A DNA stretch of 20,848 nt from Thermoleophilia bacterium UBA6103 (GCA_002423545.1 DIWP01000026.1:1-20848); one strand, 5' to 3'. Positions 1-7,875 are shown, counted from the stretch's first letter. Notes: generated by a model not told the origin, from the sequence alone. Translations and numbers: made by a program.

Positions 1-401
1 ACGGCGTGGATGTCGCCGGTGAAGTGGAGGTTGAGGTCCTCCATGGGGATCAGCTGCGAGTACCCGCCGCCGGCGGCGCCGCCCTTGATGCCGAACACCG
101 GGCCCAGCGACGGCTCGCGGAGCGCCAGCATGGCGCTCTTGCCGAGCTGACACATGGCCTCGAAGACGCCGATCGACGTCACGGTCTTGCCTTCGCCGAG
201 CGGCGTCGGCGTGATGGCGGTGACGTCGATGATCTTGCCGTCGGGCGCGTCGGCCAGCCGCTTGAGGACGGCCATGTGGTCGATCTTCGCCTTGTACCTG
301 CCGTAAAGCTCCAGCTCGTCGTCCAGGATGCCGGCTTTCTCGGCGATCTCCTGGATCGGCCTCATGGTCGCAGCTTGTGCGATCTCGATGTCCGACTTCA
401 A
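1..401 (-). CDS. fhs: Formate--tetrahydrofolate ligase, N-terminal part (runs off left edge)
   Basis: Fhs makes 10-formyl-THF from formate, THF and ATP in the cytoplasm, the entry step of the methyl branch of C1 metabolism. About 133 N-terminal residues of a family usually near 550 are present. They open KSDIEIAQAATMRPIQEIA and continue through the nucleotide-binding segment TPTPLGEGKTVTSIG, then REPSLGPVFGIKGGAAGGGYSQ and HFTGDIHA at the edge; these blocks are family hallmarks. The start is a TTG at 399-401, because AGGAGG lies 5 nt upstream and the alternative in-frame ATG falls inside the conserved N-terminus. A candidate promoter lies about 210 nt upstream, giving a long leader. The partial state is due to the window edge, not to a lesion. 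Confidence 0.95.
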   Translation of the reverse strand, partial: MKSDIEIAQAATMRPIQEIAEKAGILDDELELYGRYKAKIDHMAVLKRLADAPDGKIIDVTAITPTPLGEGKTVTSIGVFEAMCQLGKSAMLALREPSLGPVFGIKGGAAGGGYSQLIPMEDLNLHFTGDIHA

Positions 402-616
402 CGCACCCTCCTCATGACAGTTTCCGCGCGTTCCGCTTGCCGCACCCGGGACCCACGTCAAGCCGGACCGCTCACGCGCCACAGCGTAGGCCTCGGGGCC
501 GGGTCCGGAAAGTGTACACGGCCCGTCGGCAGGCCGCAGCGTCGGCAGCCGGACGGCCGGAGTGGAGATGGCGTCGCGATCGACGGCGGCCCGCCCCCTC
601 CGGGTGCTTGTGACGG

Positions 617-646
617 AGTGTACATAGTCTGCGGAAAAGCGGTCAA
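617..646 (-). promoter_or_regulatory. Candidate sigma-A promoter for fhs
   Basis: On the minus strand, TTGACC (646-641) is followed by an 18-nt spacer and TACACT (622-617). This matches 4 of 6 positions in each of the -35 and -10 consensus hexamers and fits the actinobacterial TAnnnT preference. Transcription would start near 610, leaving about 210 nt of leader before fhs. Confidence 0.5.
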
Positions 647-694
647 CGCAGCCGTTGGCGGGCTGCGTGGCCGGCAGCGTCACACGCTGCCGGC
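646..694 (-). terminator. Tandem hairpins after larC, terminator-like
   Basis: There are two adjacent perfect stems: 10 bp with a 5-nt loop (670-679 with 685-694) and 8 bp with a 7-nt loop (646-653 with 661-668). They lie about 80 nt past the larC stop and immediately before the fhs promoter. The second is followed on the minus strand by only a short CTTTTCC, so termination is plausible but the classical U-tract is weak. Confidence 0.45.
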
Positions 695-773
695 ATGACC
701 GGGCATCGACCGGCCCGCGGTCATCACAGCGGCCGGCGTGGCAGTCCGCCTGCCGCTCGACGTGCGCGCCGGG

Positions 774-2009
774 TCAGTCCGACCCCGAGAGCCCCTCCGG
801 AGATCCTGCGGAGGCATCTAGTGCCGCTCGCGCAGCCCCCTGTGCGCGCTCAAAGACCGACCGCGGAGCCAGACCCAGCGCCTCGCCGGCGCGGCGGCAG
901 TCCTCGTACTCCGGTGACGCCGTCAGCACGCGTCCACGGCGCAGTCCGAGGCGCACCCGCACCGGTCGACCCTCGACGGTGACCGTCTCCTGCCGCTCGT
1001 CGAGCCGCAGCCGATCGACGCGCGTCCGCCGGACACCGAACGTACTCGTGTGCTCGAACATGAGGTCCACGCAGCGCCCCGCGGCCGCCTCCTCCGCGAG
1101 CACGTGCAGGGTCACCGCGGCGCGGCCCTTCTTCATCAGCACCGGCGTGAGCCACACGTCGCGCGCACCGGCGGCACGCAGCCGTTCGGCGGCGTCGGCC
1201 AGGTACTCCGCCGAGAGATCGTCGATGCTCGTCTCGAGCATGAGGAGATGGTCGACAGCCGCCGCCGGATCGTCGGCGACCGGTACGCCGGCGTCGATCA
1301 GCGCCGCGCGCAGCACGTTGGCGCGTCCGGGCGTCTCCCGGCTGCCGGCGCCGACCCCGCTCTGCACGATGCTCCCGGCCGGCCACGGGCCGTAGCGGTC
1401 GGCGAGCACGGTGAGAAGGGCGGCGCCGGTCGGCGTCGTCAGCTCTCCCACCTGCGGCTCGTCGCCGCCGGCAGTGGGCACACCCCGCAGCATGGCCACG
1501 ACGGCCGGCGCCGGCACCGCCAGCCGGCCGTGAGAGCTATCGATCCAGCCGCCGCCGAGCGCCGGCGGCGACGCCATCACGACGTCGGGCGCCAGAGCTT
1601 CGACCAGCGAGCCCACGGCCACCAGATCGACGATGGTGTCGAGCCCCGCCAGCTCGTGCAACTCCGCATGGTCGTCCCCGTGGGCGGTCGCCTCGGCCGC
1701 CGCCATGCGCCGCGCGGCAGCGTTGACCCGGTCCTGCACGGCAGCCGGCAGCGACGACCGCGCCACCGTCGCCTCGAGCTCGGAGAACGTGGCGGGCCCC
1801 GGACGGTCGTCGACGACGAAGGACCGTGCCGCCAGCCCGCCTCGCCGGACCAGCGAGAAGCGCGCCGCCGTCTCGTCGATGCCGGTCGCCGTGAGCGCCT
1901 CGGCGACGATCCGCTCTCCGTCGAGTCCGGCGGCGCAGCAGAGATCGCAGAGCGCCGCCGCGAGCATGTCGCCGCTGACGCCGTCGGCGCAGTGCAGATA
2001 GAGGATCAC
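774..2009 (-). CDS. larC: Nickel-pincer cofactor biosynthesis protein LarC
   Basis: LarC is the CTP-dependent cyclometallase that inserts nickel into the pincer nucleotide used by lactate racemase and related epimerases. The 411-residue protein has the usual opening MILYLHCADGVSGDM, HELAGLDTIVDLV (118-130), SSHGRLAVPAPA (158-169), GELTTPTGAALL (188-199), LETSIDDLSAEYL (258-270) and DVWLTPVLMKKGR (284-296). The larC1 and larC2 halves are in one continuous frame, unlike the frameshifted arrangement known from Lactobacillus. The GTG start overlaps the otsA stop as GTGA, implying translational coupling. Neither larB nor larE is in the window, so the enzyme using the cofactor cannot be named. Confidence 0.93.
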   Translation of the reverse strand: MILYLHCADGVSGDMLAAALCDLCCAAGLDGERIVAEALTATGIDETAARFSLVRRGGLAARSFVVDDRPGPATFSELEATVARSSLPAAVQDRVNAAARRMAAAEATAHGDDHAELHELAGLDTIVDLVAVGSLVEALAPDVVMASPPALGGGWIDSSHGRLAVPAPAVVAMLRGVPTAGGDEPQVGELTTPTGAALLTVLADRYGPWPAGSIVQSGVGAGSRETPGRANVLRAALIDAGVPVADDPAAAVDHLLMLETSIDDLSAEYLADAAERLRAAGARDVWLTPVLMKKGRAAVTLHVLAEEAAAGRCVDLMFEHTSTFGVRRTRVDRLRLDERQETVTVEGRPVRVRLGLRRGRVLTASPEYEDCRRAGEALGLAPRSVFERAQGAARAALDASAGSPEGLSGSD

Positions 2010-3565
2010 GGCTGTGACCGCATCCTGGCCGCCACATCCGCAAGCTGCGTCTCTATCCAGCGCTCCACGCTGTTGTGCTGTACCACATCGCTGAGGCCCA
2101 TGGCGCGTGTCCGGCGCTCCTCCGCCGACATCGTCAGTGCCCGGAAGATCGCCTCCGCCTGCTCCTCGAGATCGAAGGGGTTCACACCGAGAGCGAAGGC
2201 CCCGAGCTCGCCGTACGCCCCCGTGTTCTCGGAGAGGATCAGGACGCCGTCACGCTGGTTGACGGCGCACCCCTCCTTGGCCACCAGGTTCATACCGTCG
2301 AAGATGGCGTTGACCAGCAGCGCGTCGTAGTGCCGGTAGGCCGCCAGAGTGGTGGCGAAGTCATCCTGGACGCGGACATCGATCGGCCACCAGTCGCCGC
2401 GACCGTGACGGGCATTGACCTCTTCGGCCACCCGCAGGACGTCCTCGCGACAGGCCACGTACTCCGGCACATCCTGCCGCGACGGCTGCAGCAGTGCGAG
2501 GAAGGTGACCCGGCGGGCGAACTCCGGGTGGCGCGAAAGAAAGACGTCGAAGGCGCGGAAGCCACGCGCGATGTTCTTGGATGGATCGAGACGGTCGACG
2601 CGCAGCACCAGATACTCGCGCCGCTCTTCGAGCAGCGATCGCTCCCGGAGGGCGACCTCGTCGGCGCTCATCGCCTGTCGCAGGTTCTCCGGCTGCACCG
2701 AGACCGGATACGAGCGTACCCACACCTCGCGGCCTCCCGCCTCGACCACCCCGCGCCGGTAGTCGACCGGCAGACCGAGCACGTCGCTGCACCCGTCAAG
2801 GAAGCTCTGCGCGTAGTGCTCGGTGTGGAAGGCGACGATGTCGTTGCCGAGCAGCCCCTCGAAGATCGCGGTACGCATACGGCGCGGAAGCACCCGCCAG
2901 GAGTCGGACTGCGGCCACGGGATATGGACGAAGTGGTGGAGGAACGCGCCCGGCGCCCGCGAGCGGACCTCGGGGGCCACGGCGTACAGGTGGTAGTCAT
3001 GCAGCATCACAAGGGCATCGCCACCGTCGCCGCCGATCTCGTCGGCGATGGTCTCCGCGAACGCCCGATCGACGGCGAGGTAGCTGTCCCAGGCGGCGTG
3101 CTCGGCGGCGGTGATGTCCGGGTGCCGGGCGAAATCCCACAAATAGTGCTGGACGAACCAGAGGAGCGGGTTGGCCACGACGTTGTAGTACCGATCGTAG
3201 GAGTCGCGGTCGAGACTCACGTAGCGCACGGCATAGGGGACGCCGTCGAGGTCGATGTCCACCGCCCGGCCCTCGCCGGCGAGGCGGTCCTCCTCCTCGC
3301 TCATGGCCGCCGCCACCCAGGTGCCGGGATGCTGCCGGAAGAGTTCGTTGAGGACGCTCACCAGCCCTCCCAGACCGCGCGAGACCGTCAGCCCCCCGGA
3401 CGGATCGCGGTGGAAAGAGACCGGCCCGCGGTTGGCGGCGACGATCAGCCGCCGATCGATCGGCGGTCCCCCCCGCTGGTCTTCGCGAACGGCCACCATC
3501 GGCAGATACCGACCCGCGCGATCCAGCCGTGCCTGGTCGTCGTGCCGCTCGCCGGATGCGGTCAC
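2006..3565 (-). CDS. otsA: Trehalose-6-phosphate synthase-like glycosyltransferase (GT20)
   Basis: OtsA family enzymes transfer glucose from a nucleotide sugar to glucose-6-phosphate. Visible blocks are VAANRGPVSF (42-51), the glycine loop GLGGL (64-68), MLHDYHLY (187-194), HHFVHIPWPQSDSWR, VDRLDPSKNI (323-332) with the Arg/Lys pair that binds the donor phosphates, and FDGMNLVAKE (422-431). I choose a GTG start at 3565 because AAAGGGGG lies about 6 nt upstream; a frame-open ATG at 3604 has no such site. This gives 519 residues, slightly longer than typical OtsA. The loop is DPSKN rather than the common DYSKG, so acceptor specificity is not certain. No otsB phosphatase is adjacent. TGTAAT at 3634-3629 (minus) could be its -10. 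Confidence 0.85.
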   Translation of the reverse strand: MTASGERHDDQARLDRAGRYLPMVAVREDQRGGPPIDRRLIVAANRGPVSFHRDPSGGLTVSRGLGGLVSVLNELFRQHPGTWVAAAMSEEEDRLAGEGRAVDIDLDGVPYAVRYVSLDRDSYDRYYNVVANPLLWFVQHYLWDFARHPDITAAEHAAWDSYLAVDRAFAETIADEIGGDGGDALVMLHDYHLYAVAPEVRSRAPGAFLHHFVHIPWPQSDSWRVLPRRMRTAIFEGLLGNDIVAFHTEHYAQSFLDGCSDVLGLPVDYRRGVVEAGGREVWVRSYPVSVQPENLRQAMSADEVALRERSLLEERREYLVLRVDRLDPSKNIARGFRAFDVFLSRHPEFARRVTFLALLQPSRQDVPEYVACREDVLRVAEEVNARHGRGDWWPIDVRVQDDFATTLAAYRHYDALLVNAIFDGMNLVAKEGCAVNQRDGVLILSENTGAYGELGAFALGVNPFDLEEQAEAIFRALTMSAEERRTRAMGLSDVVQHNSVERWIETQLADVAARMRSQP

Positions 3566-3774
3566 CGCCGCCCCCTTTCCGTGGCATGAACAGAGCCGCC
3601 GCACCGGCCGCGCCCTGCCGTCACGTTCATTACATCATGCCCGACCGTCGACGCGACACGCTCGACCCCGACGCTCGCCCGGACTCTCGCCCGCGGCCGG
3701 GGCGGGTCCGCCGGCAGACGATCGCCACCGGCGTCGCCGCTGCCTCCTCACTTCGTGGCACCGAGACATGCCGC

Positions 3775-3783
3775 TGGTACACT
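3775..3783 (+). promoter_or_regulatory. Candidate extended -10 promoter of the hydrolase gene
   Basis: TGGTACACT has the TGn extension in front of a TACACT -10 hexamer. It ends 11 nt before the ATG at 3794, which would give a leaderless or nearly leaderless transcript. That agrees with the lack of a good ribosome binding site. No convincing -35 is seen. Confidence 0.4.
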
Positions 3784-3793
3784 CGAGCGCATC

Positions 3794-4639
3794 ATGGCGG
3801 ACGCGCGGCCCACGCCTCACAGACTCCGCATCGACGCCGGCGGCGTGCACCTCGCGGGGCTCGTCGTCCTGCCCGTCACGGCCGTCCGCGGCGCCCTGCT
3901 CGTGTGCCACGGAGCCGGCAGCCGCAAGGAGAACCACGTGATCATGGCCGAGCAGGCGGCGGCAGCCGGACTGGCCTCGCTCGTCTTCGACTTCCGCGGC
4001 CACGGCGAGAGCGACGGCGTCATGGACCACGAAGCCGGTCACGATGTGCCGGCCGCCGCCGCGGCTCTGCGTGCCGCCGCCGACCCGCCCTGGCTGGCGG
4101 CGCGCGGCTCGAGCCTCGGCGCCTACTGGCTGCTGCGAGCCGCACAGGCTGAGCCGGACACGTTCCGCTCCCTGGTGCTTCTATGCCCCGCCGACGAGCA
4201 CTCGCTGCTGTCCGGCCTCGACCGCTTCGCCGGCTGGACGCCCGCCGGACAGGCCGGCCCGCGAACAACGGCACTCGACGCGCCGACGCTCCACACACCG
4301 GCGCTCGACATACCGGCGCTCGACACACCCCCGGGGATGCCGCCCAGGCTGTCCGCTGCGGGCGCCGGATCGCCGCACGGGCGCTTCGACGTGCCGCGAT
4401 TGCGCGCCCTCTGGCAGTCGACCGACATCTTCCGTAGCGCCAGCGGCCTTCAGCGCGTGCTGCTGGCTCACGCCCGCAACGACGAGGACGTACCCTTCTC
4501 GGTCAGCGAACGACTGCTGACGGCGCTCTCGCCACCCAGGCGTCTGATCGCTCTTCCGCGCGGAGGACACAAGGCCGCGCAGCGCTCTCCGCTGGTGGCT
4601 CAGGCGACGATCGAGTGGACTCTCGATCACGGTCGGTAG
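3794..4639 (+). CDS. Alpha/beta hydrolase, serine hydrolase type
   Basis: This is a predicted cytoplasmic alpha/beta-fold esterase or acyl hydrolase; the substrate is unknown. The 281-residue protein shows the oxyanion-side loop CHGAGSRKEN (38-47), FDFRGHGESDG (65-75), the nucleophile elbow GSSLG (Ser107), an acid candidate in HARNDEDVP (Asp230 or Asp232) and the catalytic His259 in RGGHKAA. A proline-rich insert at 161-180 is encoded by four 15-bp tandem repeats and lies where the cap domain usually sits. I place the start at ATG 3794, since the family-like strand begins soon after and the upstream extension has no homologous look. It is divergent from otsA, with no obvious functional partner. 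No signal peptide is seen. Confidence 0.82.
   Translation: MADARPTPHRLRIDAGGVHLAGLVVLPVTAVRGALLVCHGAGSRKENHVIMAEQAAAAGLASLVFDFRGHGESDGVMDHEAGHDVPAAAAALRAAADPPWLAARGSSLGAYWLLRAAQAEPDTFRSLVLLCPADEHSLLSGLDRFAGWTPAGQAGPRTTALDAPTLHTPALDIPALDTPPGMPPRLSAAGAGSPHGRFDVPRLRALWQSTDIFRSASGLQRVLLAHARNDEDVPFSVSERLLTALSPPRRLIALPRGGHKAAQRSPLVAQATIEWTLDHGR
4274..4333 (+). repeat. Four tandem 15-bp repeats inside the hydrolase gene
   Basis: Units start at 4274, 4289, 4304 and 4319, with the form CTCGAC-x-C/A-x-CCGGCG and a few differences per copy. They are in frame and encode LDAPT, LHTPA, LDIPA and LDTPP. The 15-bp period keeps the reading frame if copy number changes. Confidence 0.85.
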
Positions 4640-4762
4640 CGCGGGACGGCCGATGATCGGGCATCCGGGCCCGCCCGGCCGACCGCTCGCCCGGCGGTCC
4701 GCTCTGCGGTCACTCCGACGTCACGACCTGCAGGCGGCCCACTCGATGACCACCGATCGCGG

Positions 4763-6958
4763 TCAGACGAGAGCCAGCAGCCGCGCGACGCCGCCGCCCA
4801 CAAGCAGGGCGATGGCCAGCGTGCCGGCCGAGATGCCGAGCAGGACACGCCAGCCCATCTCCCGACCCAGGACGGTCATCGTAGAGGCACACGGCAGGAA
4901 GAGGCTGTTGACGAGGGCGAAGACGACGATCTGATCGGGCGTCATGAACGAGGTCAGCTGAGACGCGCCGCTCCCGTACTCGACGACGGCGAAGGCGACC
5001 AGCAGCTGCAGGGCGAGCTCCTTGCGCAACACGCCGAACAGCAGCGTCAGACCGGCCACCGCCGGCAGACCGAGCCACCCTTCGACGACCGGCGCCAGCG
5101 GCTCCGTGAGGCGCCAGACAAGACCGGTCTCGTAGAGCGCCCCGAGCACCAGGCTGCCCAGCAGGATCACCGGCGCGGCGATCCAGATGAAGTCCTTGAG
5201 CCGCGCCCACGTCTTGCGAAGAACGAGGCGGAAGGCGGGTCGTCGCAGCGGGAACATCTCCATGACAAGGCCGCCGGGCTCACCCGGCATGAGCCGGTTG
5301 AGCGCCAACCCCGTGGCGACGGTGATGACGAACAGGACGCCGTAGACGAAGAGCGCCCACTGCCAGCCGGCGTACAGCGACACGGCGCCGACGATGACGG
5401 CCGTGCTGGCGCTGCAGGGTACCAACGTGATCAACACGCCGGCGATGATGCGTTCACGGCGCGTGCCGAGCACCCGGGTACCCATGATCGCCGGCACCCG
5501 GCAGCCGCCGGCCACCAGCAGCGGGATGACGGCCCGGCCGTGGAGTCCAAAGCGGTGCATCACACGGTCCGACAGGTAGGCGACCGCGTTCATGTACCCG
5601 GAGTCCTCGAGCACCGCGATCATCAGGTAGAAGATGCCGATATACGGGATGCCGACGGCCAGCGTCGCGAAGATGCCGCCGTTGACCGCCCAGAGCACGG
5701 TGTTGCCGACGGCGCCGTCTCCGAGCAGCGCCTCCACACCCCGTTCGAGGAGCGGCGCCGGCGCTGCTTCCCAGGCCCAGGTGAGCGCCTCGGAGATCCA
5801 TCCGCCGACCACGAACAGGGCCGCGAAGATGCCGGCCAGCACGACCAGCGCGATCGGCACGCCGGTCGCCGGCCGGGTCGCCAGGCGCCACAGCGCCTCG
5901 CTGGTGGGCCGGCGGCCGGTCTGCGAGCAGACGTCGGCGATGGCGGCCGCGGCGGCATGGCGCTCGCCGGCGATCTGAAGCGCCAGCGCGTCATCCGGCG
6001 CACCGTCTGGGACCGATGCGTCGCCGGCCGGCGTGGCCACGGTCCCACCGGCAGGAGCCGGCGTCGCATGATGCCTGCCGTGCCGGCCGCTGCCGTCGCC
6101 GCCCCGGCCGCCGGCGTCGGGTCGCCCGCCGCGCCGCCGGCGACCCACCTGCCGGCGGCGCCGCAGGTCCTCGAGCCGGCCGATCTGACAGACGGCGCCG
6201 AACCCTTCCACCACAGCCAGCGCCGCGGCGCGTGGCGTCATGCCACAGAGATCGCACGCGTCCTCGGACCCGGCCGTCAGCGTGGCCCCGATCTCGGTCA
6301 GACGGCCCTCGACGTCGGGCGAGTAGCGGCGCGGCGTGTGGGCCGAGTCGGTGCTCCAGGCCGCCAGCTTGCCCACGCTCAGCTTGACCTCGCCGACTCC
6401 CTCGCCGGTGGAAGCGACGGTGTCGACCACGGGCACGCCGAGCTCGCGAGAGAGGCGCCGGGCATCGACATGCAGCTTCCGCTTCCGCGCCTCGTCCGAC
6501 ATGTTGAGGGCGACCACGACCTGGAACCCGAGGTCGAGCAACTGCAGGACGATGTACAGGTTTCGGGCCAGATTCGTGGCATCGACCACAGCGATGACCA
6601 CGTCGGGCCGGCGCTCCAGCAGGACCTCCCAGGCGAGACGCTCGTCGCCCGCCAGCGCACCCAGCGAATAGGTGCCGGGCAGGTCGAGGACCTCCACCGA
6701 GCGTCCCTGCCACTCGTCGCGCGCCACGTTGAGGTCGACCGTGATACCGGGGTAGTTGGCAGCCTCGGCCTCCTCGCCGGTGAGACAGGTGAAGAGCGTC
6801 GACTTGCCCACGTTGGGGTTCCCGGCCACGCACACCACGAGCGGCTTCTCGCCGCGGGCCTCGCAGGCCCGTCGTCGTCTGCCCGCGCGACCTGACTCGC
6901 CACCGGCCGGCGGTCTGCCGAGGTCGTCACCCTCACAGACGCGACGACGCTGCTTCAC
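4763..6958 (-). CDS. feoB: Ferrous iron transport protein B (GTP-gated membrane transporter)
   Basis: FeoB imports Fe2+ through the inner membrane, with an N-terminal GTPase controlling a membrane core. The 731 residues include G1 GNPNVGKST (46-54), G2 NYPGIT (68-73), G3 DLPGTYS (92-98), G4 NMSD (152-155), a GDI-like helical region, then multiple membrane segments from about 367. The Gate motifs GGCRVPAIMGTR (484-495), LVPCSAST and FLPCAST carry the conserved cysteines. Two oddities are an Arg-rich N-terminal tail of about 37 residues and a basic Gly/Arg/His-rich insert at about 266-320 between the cytoplasmic and membrane parts. The GTG start overlaps the dtxR stop as GTGA, so the two are one operon. 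No separate feoA or feoC is present. Confidence 0.95.
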   Translation of the reverse strand: MKQRRRVCEGDDLGRPPAGGESGRAGRRRRACEARGEKPLVVCVAGNPNVGKSTLFTCLTGEEAEAANYPGITVDLNVARDEWQGRSVEVLDLPGTYSLGALAGDERLAWEVLLERRPDVVIAVVDATNLARNLYIVLQLLDLGFQVVVALNMSDEARKRKLHVDARRLSRELGVPVVDTVASTGEGVGEVKLSVGKLAAWSTDSAHTPRRYSPDVEGRLTEIGATLTAGSEDACDLCGMTPRAAALAVVEGFGAVCQIGRLEDLRRRRQVGRRRRGGRPDAGGRGGDGSGRHGRHHATPAPAGGTVATPAGDASVPDGAPDDALALQIAGERHAAAAAIADVCSQTGRRPTSEALWRLATRPATGVPIALVVLAGIFAALFVVGGWISEALTWAWEAAPAPLLERGVEALLGDGAVGNTVLWAVNGGIFATLAVGIPYIGIFYLMIAVLEDSGYMNAVAYLSDRVMHRFGLHGRAVIPLLVAGGCRVPAIMGTRVLGTRRERIIAGVLITLVPCSASTAVIVGAVSLYAGWQWALFVYGVLFVITVATGLALNRLMPGEPGGLVMEMFPLRRPAFRLVLRKTWARLKDFIWIAAPVILLGSLVLGALYETGLVWRLTEPLAPVVEGWLGLPAVAGLTLLFGVLRKELALQLLVAFAVVEYGSGASQLTSFMTPDQIVVFALVNSLFLPCASTMTVLGREMGWRVLLGISAGTLAIALLVGGGVARLLALV

Positions 6959-7638
6959 GCGGCCCGCTCGTCGGCACGGACGAAGACCCTGGCCGCCACC
7001 TCGGGACCGACCGCATACTCCGACCCGCCGACCCGCACAAGATGAGGCCCGCCGAAGGGAGCGATGCTCTCGACCGAGACCCGCGCCTGCGGGATGAGAC
7101 CGAGCGACGCCAGGTACCGAAGCAGCTCCGGCTGGTCCTCGGAGACGTGCGCGATGACCCCGTGCTCGCCGGCGCGCAACTGGTCGAGCGACCGTACCGG
7201 CGGCTCCGCGAGATGGCCGTCCTCATCGGGGATCACGTGCCCATGGGGACAGGTCGACGGGTGGCCCAGTCGGTCGGCCAGTCGTGCTTCGACCTCGGGG
7301 CTGAGCGCGTGCTCCATCTTGCACGCCTCCTCGTGGACCTTGTCCCAGGGCAGGTCCAGCAGGTCCGAGAGCAGCCGCTCGCTGAGCCGGTGGCGGCGGA
7401 CGAGCAGGGCACCCTCGTGCTCTCCCTGCCCGGTCAGCTGCGGGGTCCCGTCGGCGCCGCGGACCACGAGTCCTTCTTCCGCCAGACGGACGAGCATCTG
7501 CGAGACGGAAGAGGGCGCTACGTGGAGCTCCTCGGCCAGCCTGCCGACGGTGATGCCGCCGTCGCTGCGAGACAGCTTGAACAGCGCCTCGAGATACTCC
7601 TCGGTGCTCTCGCTGCGACCGCTCTTGTCATGCGGCAT
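6955..7638 (-). CDS. DtxR/IdeR-type iron-dependent repressor with C-terminal FeoA-like domain
   Basis: This is a metal-dependent dimeric repressor. The 227 residues contain a winged helix (about 11-60, recognition part LHVAPSSVSQMLVRLAEEG), a dimerisation/metal domain and a FeoA/SH3-like C-terminus (about 148-222). Metal ligands fit the iron-responsive class: His83 and Glu87 in RRHRLSERLL, and His102, Cys106, Glu109 and His110 in VHEEACKMEH. A Cys at this site marks DtxR/IdeR, whereas manganese MntR has Glu. The ATG start has GAGGGG about 4 nt upstream. An iron box at 7682-7697 lies 44 nt before the start, and feoB follows with a 4-nt overlap. Iron-bound protein probably shuts off its own operon, making this a feedback loop for ferrous iron uptake. 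Confidence 0.93.
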   Translation of the reverse strand: MPHDKSGRSESTEEYLEALFKLSRSDGGITVGRLAEELHVAPSSVSQMLVRLAEEGLVVRGADGTPQLTGQGEHEGALLVRRHRLSERLLSDLLDLPWDKVHEEACKMEHALSPEVEARLADRLGHPSTCPHGHVIPDEDGHLAEPPVRSLDQLRAGEHGVIAHVSEDQPELLRYLASLGLIPQARVSVESIAPFGGPHLVRVGGSEYAVGPEVAARVFVRADERAA

Positions 7639-7681
7639 GTCGCCCCTCGCTTTCGCTGCGCGTCTCCGCTCACTTGACCCC

Positions 7682-7697
7682 GTTAGGATAGCCTAAC
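7682..7697 (-). promoter_or_regulatory. DtxR/IdeR iron box in front of dtxR-feoB
   Basis: GTTAGGATAGCCTAAC is an imperfect palindrome matching the core of the known DtxR/IdeR operator (TTAGGTTAGCCTAACCTAA). It lies just upstream of dtxR. On the minus strand it overlaps TATCCT (7690-7685), a possible -10, with TTTCCG 17 nt further upstream. A repressor bound here would block RNA polymerase, which fits iron-dependent autoregulation. Confidence 0.85.
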
Positions 7698-7747
7698 AGA
7701 TGTGATTCGGAAAGCATCAGGACGTTTCGTAGGCGACCCATTCAGAG

Positions 7748-7765
7748 CGGTGCGGCGTCGCACCG
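7748..7765 (-). terminator. Hairpin downstream of tRNA-Gly
   Basis: A perfect 7-bp GC-rich stem (7748-7754 with 7759-7765) and a 4-nt loop lie 19 nt past the encoded CCA end of the tRNA. No T-run follows on the minus strand, so its role in termination or 3' processing is only plausible. Confidence 0.35.
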
Positions 7766-7784
7766 GGTCGGGTCGGCGGTGAGA

Positions 7785-7860
7785 TGGAGCGGATGACGGG
7801 ACTCGAACCCGCGGTCTTCAGCTTGGGAAGCTGACGCGTTACCAGCTACGCTACATCCGC
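7785..7860 (-). tRNA. tRNA-Gly (anticodon CCC)
   Basis: The 76-nt gene folds as a standard cloverleaf. The acceptor stem GCGGATG pairs with CATCCGC. The D-arm is GCGTAGCTGGTAACGC. The anticodon arm is TCAGC-TTCCCAA-GCTGA with anticodon CCC, which reads GGG glycine codons. The variable loop is AGACC and the T-arm is GCGGG-TTCGAGT-CCCGT. The discriminator is T and the 3' CCA is encoded in the DNA. Confidence 0.97.
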
Positions 7861-7875
7861 TCGCGGAGGAGCATC

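Larger units (their letters stand above)
402..773. other. Intergenic region between larC and fhs (about 370 bp)
   Basis: No convincing gene is seen here; open frames lack ribosome binding sites and recognisable protein sequence. Reading in the direction of the flanking minus-strand genes, it holds two tandem hairpins just after larC (694 to 646), a sigma-A-like promoter (646 to 617), a second copy of the 8-mer TGTACACT (518-511 on the minus strand, the first being 624-617), and a leader of about 210 nt before the fhs TTG start. The leader may fold, but I cannot match it to a known riboswitch. Confidence 0.6.

Noticed and set aside
2075..3589. Plus-strand open frame of about 500 codons
   Set aside because: It is the complement of the otsA-like gene and shows no recognisable protein features.
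4640..4762. 6-bp stem hairpin (4681-4699) between the convergent hydrolase and feoB genes as a terminator
   Set aside because: The stem is short and there is no T-tract on either strand, so it is not distinguishable from chance in GC-rich sequence.
5540..6895. Plus-strand open frame of about 450 codons
   Set aside because: It is antisense to feoB, which carries all G motifs and membrane segments.
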